From DATGMB01 sp035293845 (GTDB lineage Bacteria > Acidobacteriota > Terriglobia > Bryobacterales > Bryobacteraceae), in assembly GCA_035293845.1 (NCBI GenBank), contig DATGMB010000302.1:1-29709 (forward strand): a stretch of 29,709 bases of DNA, given 5' to 3'. Within the stretch, counting starts at the first letter, position 1. Each line of letters starts with the position of its first letter. The notes beneath the pieces are model-generated. The model worked only from the letters and a program-made list of their open reading frames with translations. It did no database searches and had not been told where the DNA came from. Shown in pieces: positions 23,016 to 29,709 of the stretch. A program made the translations under genes and the position numbers.

Positions 23016-23588
23016 TCATATCATTTTCGCCGCCGTGCGGCGCTCTTCCTTTTTCAGTTCCCGTTTCAATTGCGCCCGTGCCCGGAACAGCAGCACCCGC
23101 AAATAATCCCGCTCCACGCCGAATTGCTGGCACACCTGCTCGACAGACCGTTCGTCCAGGAAAATGGCCGCCAGAAGCTCCCGGTTGCGCGGCGAGATGC
23201 TCGCGAGGACGTTCCGCACCCGCTCGCGGCGCTCTTGGCTGATCAGCCGCTGTTCGGAATCCTCGCTTGAATCCGGCCGTTCCGGCGGATCTGGAATGAA
23301 CGTCGTGCGGGCCCCGGATCGGGTCCATTCCAGCAGCACATTGTTGCACACGGAGTTGACGAATGCTCCGATGCGTTCCGGCTGCCGCAGGGCCTGCTTC
23401 CGCAGCGCCTGGAACACGCGCAAAAACGTCTCCTGCCGGAGATCGTCGACCACGTGCGGAGGCAGACGGCGGGCGCGCAGCTTGATGTAGATGAGCTCTC
23501 CAAAATAGCGGTGAAAATGCTCCTCTGCTGCCGCGTCGCCGGAAGCCAGCCGCTCCAGGTAACCCGAATCGAAATGGAAGAAGTCCAC
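23016..23588 (-). CDS. sigma-70 family RNA polymerase sigma factor (atypical ECF)
   Basis: A 190-residue sigma factor. Region 2 (about 20-92) contains FHRYFGELIYIKLRARRLPP, VVDDLRQETFLRVFQAL and RIGAFVNSVCNNVLLEWTR. Region 4 (about 125-180) contains ISPRNRELLAAIFLDERSVE, QVCQQFGVERDYLRVLLFRA. It is distinct from the ECF gene downstream: region 4 is less canonical and the C-terminal tail is strongly basic (KRELKKEERR). The start is GTG 23588; the frame runs open further upstream through the polyprenyl synthase but carries no family residues there. TATACT (23613-23618) is a good -10 and overlaps an inverted repeat. No anti-sigma gene is adjacent. Confidence 0.88.
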   Translation of the reverse strand: MDFFHFDSGYLERLASGDAAAEEHFHRYFGELIYIKLRARRLPPHVVDDLRQETFLRVFQALRKQALRQPERIGAFVNSVCNNVLLEWTRSGARTTFIPDPPERPDSSEDSEQRLISQERRERVRNVLASISPRNRELLAAIFLDERSVEQVCQQFGVERDYLRVLLFRARAQLKRELKKEERRTAAKMI

Positions 23589-23611
23589 GCCTGTGCCTGT
23601 ACCGGTTTGTC

Positions 23612-23631
23612 CAGTATATCGCCTGATACTG
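23612..23631 (-). promoter_or_regulatory. -10 box overlapped by an inverted repeat, sigma gene promoter
   Basis: On the minus strand TATACT (23613-23618, 5 of 6) lies 24 nt before the GTG. The perfect inverted repeat CAGTAT - 8 nt - ATACTG (23612-23617 and 23626-23631) covers the -10 and has the shape of a repressor site. It fills the 64-nt gap between the polyprenyl synthase stop and the sigma start. No clear -35 was found. Confidence 0.4.
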
Positions 23632-23652
23632 TCGTGCGGCTGACGTTTGCTG

Positions 23653-24654
<1,002 letters not shown>

Positions 24655-24667
24655 GTAATCCTCAAGT

Positions 24668-25429
24668 CTACCGCATCAGGCGCTCGAAGTTCCGCGTCGT
24701 AATCTCCGCGATTTCCTCCGCTGCGAGGCCGCGCACCTCCGCCAGCCGCCGTGCCGTCTCCACCAGGAACGCCGGCTCATTGCGCTTGCCGCGATGCGGC
24801 ACGGGCGCCAGATACGGGCAATCCGTTTCAACCAGCAGCCGGTCCTCCGGGGCAAGCCGCGCCGCTTCGCGCACGCTCTCGGCTTTCGGAAACGTCAGCA
24901 CGCCGCCGAAGGCGAGGTGAAATCCGCGGTCGAGCGCCTGCCGCGCCTGTGCTGCATCTCCCGTAAAACAGTGCATTACGCCGCCGTAGGGCAGGGAAGT
25001 GATCTGCTCCAGCGTATCCTCCCAAGCCTCCCGGGTGTGGATGACAATCGGCTTCCGCACTTCCGCCGCGAGCGCCAGTTGCCGGGCAAAAACCTCGCGC
25101 TGCACCGGCCGCGGCGAGAAATCGTAATGGTAATCGAGCCCGATCTCCCCAATCGCGAGCACCTTGGGATGCGCCGCCAGCTCCCGTAGCCGCGCAAAGG
25201 TTTCCTCGGTGGCTTTCGCCGCATCGTGCGGATGCACGCCCACGGTGGCGTACATGAACTCGTAGCGGTCTGCCAACCGTACCGCCGCATCGAGATCCGG
25301 CGGACCGTTGCCCGTGCCGATCGCGAGCATCCGCTCTATGCCCGCGGCGTGCGCACGCTCAATCGCGGCCTCGCGGTCTTCGTCGAATTTCGGATCGTCC
25401 AGGTGGCAGTGGGAATCGACCAGCCTCAC
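24668..25429 (-). CDS. tatD: TatD family metal-dependent hydrolase (DNase)
   Basis: The 253-residue protein is a two-metal TIM-barrel hydrolase. Ligand motifs are in order: VDSHCHLDDP (His7, His9), GEIGLDYHYD (Glu ligand), VIHTREAWEDT, GVMHCFTG and VETDCPYLAPVPHRGKRNEP with the catalytic Asp. Homologues are 3'-5' exonucleases in DNA repair and turnover; the Tat link in the name is historical. The start is GTG at 25429, overlapping the metG stop as GTGA, so translation is coupled to metG. The metG-tatD order is common in bacteria. The frame extends upstream through metG but without family features. Confidence 0.95.
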   Translation of the reverse strand: MRLVDSHCHLDDPKFDEDREAAIERAHAAGIERMLAIGTGNGPPDLDAAVRLADRYEFMYATVGVHPHDAAKATEETFARLRELAAHPKVLAIGEIGLDYHYDFSPRPVQREVFARQLALAAEVRKPIVIHTREAWEDTLEQITSLPYGGVMHCFTGDAAQARQALDRGFHLAFGGVLTFPKAESVREAARLAPEDRLLVETDCPYLAPVPHRGKRNEPAFLVETARRLAEVRGLAAEEIAEITTRNFERLMR

Positions 25430-27351
25430 TTCAAGCGCGCCCCCGGCGGAATCTCCTCGTGAAATCCGGCCAGCACCGGCTTGCCATCGTTCACCGATGC
25501 CGCCACGATCATCCCGTTCGATTCGATGCCTTTCAGCTTGCGCGGCTGCAGATTCGCGACAATCACCACCTTGCGGTTCAGCAGATCCTCCGGCTTGTAC
25601 GCTTCGGCGATGCCCGCCACGATCGTCCGCGGCTTCGGCTCGCCGATGTCCACCGTCATGTGCATCAGCTTGGTCGAGCCCTTGACGTTCTCGGCGGTCA
25701 ACACCTTGCCGACGCGCAGATCCACCTTGAGGAAATCGTCGATGGGGATCTTCGGCGCGGCTTCGGCAGCAGGCGCCGCCGCCGGGGCTTTGCCCATCAT
25801 CACCGCTTGCGCCGCGCTGACTTCCTCTTCGAGCTGCTTCATCTTTGAGATCGCCGGCCCGGCCTCGATGCGGGGAAACACCGCCGAAACCTCGCCGATC
25901 TGCTGCCCGCCCTTCAACCCGCCCCAGCGCAAATCGGCGAATCTCACGGACTGGATCGGTTCCGCCATCGCGAGCTGCGCCCAGATTTTCGGCGTCGATT
26001 GCGGCAGCACCGGGTAGAGCAGGGCAGTGGCAATGCGCAGCGCTTCGGCTGCGGTGTAGAGCGTGTTGTCGAGCCGCGCCGGGGCATCCGACTCGCCCGA
26101 CCGCGCCAGCTTCCACGGCGCGCGCTCCACGATGAACTTGTCCACCGCGGAGATCAGCGTCCACACCGCTTCGAGCCCCTTGGAATACTCGAAGCGATCG
26201 AACAAATCCTGCGCCGTCCCGATGGTCGCCCCGGCCAGCGCCGCGATCTCGCCGTCGCCCTCACTTTGCGGCACCACGCCCTTCCGGTACTGGTGAATCA
26301 TCGTGAGCGTCCGGCTCGCCAGGTTCCCCAACCCGTTCGCCAGGTCCGAGTTGTACCGCCCGATCAGCGCATCGTAGCTGAAGCTGCCGTCCTGCCCGAA
26401 CACGACCTCGCGCAGCAGGAAATAGCGCAGCGCGTCCACGCCCATCACATCCTTGATCGGCTCCGCGCGCACGATGTTCCCGCGCGACTTCGACATCTTG
26501 CTTTCCTCGAACAGCAGCCAGCCGTGGGCGAAAATGCGCTTCGGCAGCGGCAACCCGGCCGCCATCAGAAATGCCGGCCAGTAGATCGCATGGAACCGCA
26601 CGATCTCCTTGCCGATCAGGTGCAGGTCGGCCGGCCACAGATCCTTGCCTTCGACCGCGCTCATGTATGTGGTCAGCGCGTCGAACCACACATAGAACAC
26701 GTGCGGCGCTTCGCCCTCTACCGGGATGCCCCACTTGATGTTCGTGCGCGTGATCGAAAGGTCCGTCAGCCCGGCTTTAACGAACGAGAGCACCTCGTTG
26801 CGGCGCGTATCCGGCTGAATGAACAGCGGCTCGCGTTCGTATAGCTCGAGCAGCTTGTCCTGAAATGCGGAAAGCTTGAAAAAGAAATTCTCCTCCGTGA
26901 TCGTCTCGGTCGGCCGCCCGCAATCCGGGCACGGATCGCCCGGCTTGGCGTCGTTCACGTACAGATTGTCGAAAATGCAGTACTGCCCGGTGTACGATCC
27001 CTTGTAGATGTACCCGTTGTCGCGGCAGCGCCGGAACAGATCATTGACCACGCGCGCATGCTGCGGGCTGCTGGTCCGCTGGAAAAAGTCGATGTCCAGC
27101 CCCAGCGAATTCCACTGGCGCGCGAACTCCGCCGCCACCGTATCGCAGAATTCCTTGGGCGGCTTGCCCGCTCGCTCCGCCGAGCGCTCCACATTGATGC
27201 CGTGCTCGTCCGACCCGGTGGTCAGCTTCGCGTCGTAGCCCTGCATCCTCTTAAACCGCTTGATCAGGTCGGCCACAATCGTGGTGTATGCGTGCCCGAT
27301 GTGAGGCGCCGCGTTCACATAGTAAATCGGTGTCGTCAGGTAGTATTTCAT
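25426..27351 (-). CDS. metG: methionyl-tRNA synthetase
   Basis: The 641-residue cytoplasmic enzyme charges tRNA-Met. The class I signatures are HIGH at 17-20 (NAAPHIGHAYTT) and KMSKS at 285-289. The CP1 insert has Cys125-x2-Asp128 and Cys141-x2-Cys144 (CPDCGRPTE), so one knuckle Cys of the usual four is Asp128 and the zinc site is altered. The anticodon-binding helical domain follows (about 380-530), with a C-terminal EMAP II-type tRNA-binding domain (about 535-641, IDDFLKVDLRVGKVLTAENV). The ATG at 27351 overlaps the larC stop as ATGA. A further upstream in-frame start at 27450 would lie inside larC and is rejected. Confidence 0.97.
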   Translation of the reverse strand: MKYYLTTPIYYVNAAPHIGHAYTTIVADLIKRFKRMQGYDAKLTTGSDEHGINVERSAERAGKPPKEFCDTVAAEFARQWNSLGLDIDFFQRTSSPQHARVVNDLFRRCRDNGYIYKGSYTGQYCIFDNLYVNDAKPGDPCPDCGRPTETITEENFFFKLSAFQDKLLELYEREPLFIQPDTRRNEVLSFVKAGLTDLSITRTNIKWGIPVEGEAPHVFYVWFDALTTYMSAVEGKDLWPADLHLIGKEIVRFHAIYWPAFLMAAGLPLPKRIFAHGWLLFEESKMSKSRGNIVRAEPIKDVMGVDALRYFLLREVVFGQDGSFSYDALIGRYNSDLANGLGNLASRTLTMIHQYRKGVVPQSEGDGEIAALAGATIGTAQDLFDRFEYSKGLEAVWTLISAVDKFIVERAPWKLARSGESDAPARLDNTLYTAAEALRIATALLYPVLPQSTPKIWAQLAMAEPIQSVRFADLRWGGLKGGQQIGEVSAVFPRIEAGPAISKMKQLEEEVSAAQAVMMGKAPAAAPAAEAAPKIPIDDFLKVDLRVGKVLTAENVKGSTKLMHMTVDIGEPKPRTIVAGIAEAYKPEDLLNRKVVIVANLQPRKLKGIESNGMIVAASVNDGKPVLAGFHEEIPPGARLK

Positions 27352-28523
27352 CTCGTTTGCTGAAGTGGGCCCCGGCTCAGATAGGCAGCGTGGACTTCCC
27401 GCAGGATCTGCTTGAGCGCCACGCCGGTCTGGCGCGCGATCCTGCGGCAATCTTCATATTCCGGCGCGAAGTCCCCCTCTTCCGTTACCTTCACCCGCAC
27501 CGGTCCGTACGGGGTTTCGACTTCCTCGACCGCGCGCGCCCGCACGCGACGCTCCGCCGTGTAAACGCGTACCCCGAGCGTCGTCGTCTCCGCGAAGATC
27601 AACTGCGCCAGCATCTCCCGGTCCTGCTGCCGTGCGATCGCGCGCAGCAGCGTGCCGGGCCGGCCCTTCTTCATCAGGAGCGGCGTCATGGTCACGTCGA
27701 GCGCGCCGGCTTCGAGCAGCCGCTCCGCCGCGTACGCCAGCACCTGCGGGCTGAGGTCGTCAAGATTCGCTTCGATCACCGCGACCTCGAGCGCCTCCGC
27801 CGCGCCGGTCGGCTCGCCCAGAATCACTCGCAACACGTTCGCGTGCTCGGTGAACTCGCGGGTGCCCGCGCCGAAACCCGTGCGCGCGATCTTCATCGGC
27901 GGCAGCACGCCGAACCGGCTCGCGAGCGCCGCCGCGACGGCCGCGCCGGTGGGCGTCGTCAATTCCATCGCTGGCCCGCGCGCATAAACCGGCGCTCCCT
28001 GGAGCAGCCGGGCTGTCGCCGGCGCCGGCACCGGCAGCACGCCGTGCTCCGTGTTCACCGTCCCGCTCCCGACGTTCACCGGCGAGCAGACGATCGTCTC
28101 GACGTCCAGTTGATCGAGCGCGACGCACGCGCCCACGATATCGGCAATCGAATCCGCCGCGCCGACCTCGTGAAAATGCACCTTCTCGATCGGCGTGCGA
28201 TGCACCTCGGCCTCCGCTTCGCCGAGCTTGCGGAACACGGCGATGGCGTTGCTCTTGGCGCGCGGCGCGAGCGCCGCCCGCTCGATCATCTTTTCGATAT
28301 GGTGCAGATGCCGGTGCGCGCGCTGCTCGGCGGCATCCACGTGATACTTAGTCGCTCCGATCCCCGCGCGCTTCACCTTCTCGAACGAAACTGTCGCGCC
28401 GCAGTCGAGCGATGCCACCGCATCGACGATCGCCGCCTGATCCGCGCCGGCGTCCGCCAGCGCGCCCACCAGCATATCTCCGCTGATGCCCGAAAATGCG
28501 TCCAGGTAACAGGTGATTCCCAC
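27348..28523 (-). CDS. larC: LarC, nickel-pincer cofactor biosynthesis protein
   Basis: The 391-residue protein matches LarC/DUF111 (nickel insertion into the pyridinium pincer cofactor of lactate racemase and related enzymes). It opens with CYLDAFSGISGDMLVGALAD. It continues VHFHEVGAADSIADIVGACV, LPVPAPATARLLQG, ELTTPTGAAVAAALASRFG and VIEANLDDLSPQVLAYAAER, and ends with a C-terminal RREV/DCRRIARQTG-type domain. In Lactobacillus larC is split and joined by a ribosomal frameshift; here it is one uninterrupted frame. GTG 28523 is the start. No larA, larB or larE is in the window, so its partner enzyme must be elsewhere. It leads the larC-metG-tatD overlapping operon. Confidence 0.93.
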   Translation of the reverse strand: MGITCYLDAFSGISGDMLVGALADAGADQAAIVDAVASLDCGATVSFEKVKRAGIGATKYHVDAAEQRAHRHLHHIEKMIERAALAPRAKSNAIAVFRKLGEAEAEVHRTPIEKVHFHEVGAADSIADIVGACVALDQLDVETIVCSPVNVGSGTVNTEHGVLPVPAPATARLLQGAPVYARGPAMELTTPTGAAVAAALASRFGVLPPMKIARTGFGAGTREFTEHANVLRVILGEPTGAAEALEVAVIEANLDDLSPQVLAYAAERLLEAGALDVTMTPLLMKKGRPGTLLRAIARQQDREMLAQLIFAETTTLGVRVYTAERRVRARAVEEVETPYGPVRVKVTEEGDFAPEYEDCRRIARQTGVALKQILREVHAAYLSRGPLQQTR

Positions 28524-28570
28524 GTATCTTCTAGCGTAACGCAGGTCCCCTGATTTTCAGACTGCGGCTT

Positions 28571-29116
28571 TCAATCCACCTTCGTCACCACCGCTTCGAC
28601 CTCGAAGCGGTGCTGCGTGACCGGATCGTCGACCGATGCGACCATCGTGGGCTTTCCCAGCGGCACCAGCGCATTCACCCCGATGCGGATCTGCGCCACC
28701 GTGGGGTTCGGCAGCACCATCGAGCCCGTCTGCTGCTTATGTTCGACCACCGTGCTGATATCGAGCGTCGAGTTCAGCAGGACTTTATTGCCCTCCTCCC
28801 GCACGCTCGCTTCGATGCTCACACCGACATCGAGATAAGTGAACTGGGTATTCACGAGCGGGTTGACAGCGACGCTACCGGTTCCGGACTGGAACGATCC
28901 CGTCGCTACCGGTACCCGTTCGCCGATCTTGAACACGCCCCGTCCCGTCGTATCGATCAGCATCGCGTAGCGCCGCGGGTTCTTTGCCGCGTCGCTACCG
29001 TCGCGAATCCGGAACTCAACTTTATAGACGGCGGCCGGATCTTTCTTATCCTGTGCGACGGCCGCTCCGGCAGCGGTCAGCACCATCATGGGCAGCAGAC
29101 AGGCAAGCACGCGCAT
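28571..29116 (-). CDS. secreted beta-rich protein with secretin-like C-terminal pattern, unknown function
   Basis: A 181-residue protein with a signal peptide (RVLACLLPMMVLTAAGAAVAQ). The start at 29116 is chosen because AGGAG (29123-29127) lies 6 nt from it, whereas it directly abuts the alternative ATG at 29122. The body, YKVEFRIRDGSDAAKNPRRY through GVFKIGERVPVATGSFQS, VNTQFTYLDVGVSIEASVRE, VLLNSTLDISTVV and GKPTMVASVDDPVTQHRFEV, resembles the beta domain of type II/III secretins (VGvxixvxP..v.l.l..e.S pattern) without the rest of a secretin. I recall similar short proteins in Acidobacteria. Probably periplasmic or outer-membrane associated; function unknown. Confidence 0.75.
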   Translation of the reverse strand: MRVLACLLPMMVLTAAGAAVAQDKKDPAAVYKVEFRIRDGSDAAKNPRRYAMLIDTTGRGVFKIGERVPVATGSFQSGTGSVAVNPLVNTQFTYLDVGVSIEASVREEGNKVLLNSTLDISTVVEHKQQTGSMVLPNPTVAQIRIGVNALVPLGKPTMVASVDDPVTQHRFEVEAVVTKVD

Positions 29117-29217
29117 GGTCATCTCCTGCCTGCTTGATGCGCTTCAGAGGCGAACCGTGGACGGTCGCGGAGACCCATCATCGACGAGCGTAGGCCCTTT
29201 GTACGATCACCTCGGGA

Positions 29218-29254
29218 TATTCCCCTAAGTTATTCCCCTGAACCGATTTATTCC
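29218..29254 (+). repeat. short TATTCC repeats
   Basis: TATTCCCCT occurs at 29218-29226 and 29231-29239 (13-nt period), with a third TATTCC at 29249-29254. The copies lie in the 256-nt gene-free gap 29117-29372 between the secreted-protein gene and the MFS gene, in front of the orphan plus-strand terminator. They could be regulator sites or part of an RNA. The perfect GGGTACCC palindrome lies just downstream. Confidence 0.4.
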
Positions 29255-29357
29255 AAAAGTACCGATGTGATCTGGGGTACCCTTGGAACTTTCGCTCAGC
29301 CCCGATCTCTGCGATCATACGATCAAAGCGCAAGAACGTCATTTCCTTTTCGGAATA

Positions 29358-29395
29358 GCGCCGAGGCCTTCGTCAAGCCTCGGCGCTTCTCTTTT
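29358..29395 (+). terminator. intrinsic terminator, plus strand, with no plus-strand gene upstream
   Basis: GCGCCGAGGC (29358-29367) and GCCTCGGCGC (29377-29386) make a perfect 10-bp stem with a 9-nt loop, extended by an A-T pair. TTCTCTTTT follows on the plus strand (29387-29395), giving a proper U-rich tail. The minus strand lacks a U-run after the stem. The stop codon of the minus-strand MFS gene (29373) lies in the loop. There is no plus-strand coding region ending here, so it may end a small RNA or block antisense transcription. Confidence 0.7.
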
Positions 29396-29709
29396 CGGGC
29401 CCGCTTTTAATCCGCGCCCCGCTCCGGAAGAATGCCGCCACCAGCAGCAGAATCGCAAACGACCCCGCTGACGAAGTCAGCCAGAAGCCTTTCCAGTCCG
29501 TGCTCCCGTTGGCGGTAAAGAAATCGAGCGCCACGCCGGAAAGGTTCGAGCCGATGAACATGCCGACACCGTACGTCACGAAGGTCAGAAAACCCTGAGC
29601 TGTCACCCTTAAATTGCCGGGAGCTTCCTGATCGGCATAGAGCTGGCCCGTCATAAAGAAGAAGTCGAAGCAGACTCCGTGCAGCAGGATCGCCACGTAG
29701 AACATCCAC
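29373..29709 (-). CDS. MFS transporter, nucleoside:H+ symporter-like, C-terminal part
   Basis: The last 112 residues of a membrane transporter whose start lies beyond the window. LLHGVCFDFFFMTGQLYADQ followed by APGNLRVTAQGFLTFVTYGV and GMFIGSNLSGVALDFF is characteristic of the NupG/XapB-type nucleoside permease family. It is followed by STDWKGFWLTSSAGSFAILL with a last membrane helix (LLLVAAFF) and a short charged tail. The ligand could be a nucleoside or a sugar. The last codons and stop lie inside the terminator hairpin. Confidence 0.8.
   Translation of the reverse strand, partial: WMFYVAILLHGVCFDFFFMTGQLYADQEAPGNLRVTAQGFLTFVTYGVGMFIGSNLSGVALDFFTANGSTDWKGFWLTSSAGSFAILLLVAAFFRSGARIKSGPEKRSAEA

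Noticed and set aside
27288..28553. 421-residue plus-strand ORF
   Set aside because: Antisense shadow of larC; extremely Arg/His-rich and without a family match.

Overview
The window is a GC-rich, gene-dense chromosomal stretch of a Gram-negative bacterium. I infer Acidobacteriota, probably Solibacter/Bryobacter-like. The reasons are an Oar-type TonB-dependent receptor with an N-terminal carboxypeptidase-regulatory-like domain, a PilZ stub protein, a bactofilin, a zinc-ribbon/proline-linker/membrane protein, and two secreted proteins (8791-9807 and 28571-29116) whose sequences match what I remember of Acidobacteria-restricted families. This is recognition by eye, not a database result. I saw no rRNA, tRNA, CRISPR array, insertion sequence or phage gene. 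The region reads as core chromosome with several poorly described lineage-specific genes.

Layout, left part. The tail of an aminotransferase (1-99), 4-hydroxyphenylpyruvate dioxygenase (hppD) and a divergent fumarylacetoacetate-hydrolase-like gene form an overlapping aromatic amino acid catabolism cluster (1-1980). Next come a small helical protein, a PEBP/YbhB protein, a small membrane/coiled-coil protein, and a protein joining sigma-factor-like segments to an anti-sigma-type zinc finger (2069-4230). A PilZ gene lies opposite a large TonB-dependent receptor (4247-7277). An ACT-domain gene converges on the receptor and is divergent from a membrane acyltransferase-like gene (7249-8725). A secreted protein of unknown function follows (8791-9807), then a multi-PAS histidine kinase on the minus strand that lacks a usual start codon (9816-11687).

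Middle part. A stand-alone nuoB is followed by pgeF. A zinc-ribbon gene split by an in-frame TAA (13241-13939) converges on a TMTC-like membrane protein with TPRs. Then come nth (endonuclease III), a two-component system whose genes overlap (16184-17808), and a run of an exported small protein, a GT-C-type glycosyltransferase and a cyclase-family hydrolase (17834-20410), each overlapping the next.

Right part, nearly all minus strand. It holds a bactofilin, phenylalanine 4-hydroxylase with a clear promoter/palindrome, an ECF sigma factor overlapping a small membrane protein that ends in a CxxCH motif, a second sigma factor, a long-chain polyprenyl diphosphate synthase, and a translationally coupled larC-metG-tatD operon. 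It ends with a small secreted secretin-like protein and the end of a nucleoside-type MFS transporter. An orphan plus-strand terminator at 29358-29395 could end a small RNA.

How the genes work together. Phenylalanine hydroxylase (21.9 kb), the aminotransferase and HppD (1-1192) can take phenylalanine to homogentisate. Homogentisate dioxygenase is not in the window. Three genes have a -10-like hexamer 6-7 nt before the start codon, suggesting leaderless mRNAs. The items most worth a second look are the sigma/zinc-finger fusion, the sigma factor plus CxxCH membrane protein pair, the split zinc-ribbon gene, the kinase with a probable ATT start, and the FAH-like protein that has lost a metal ligand.
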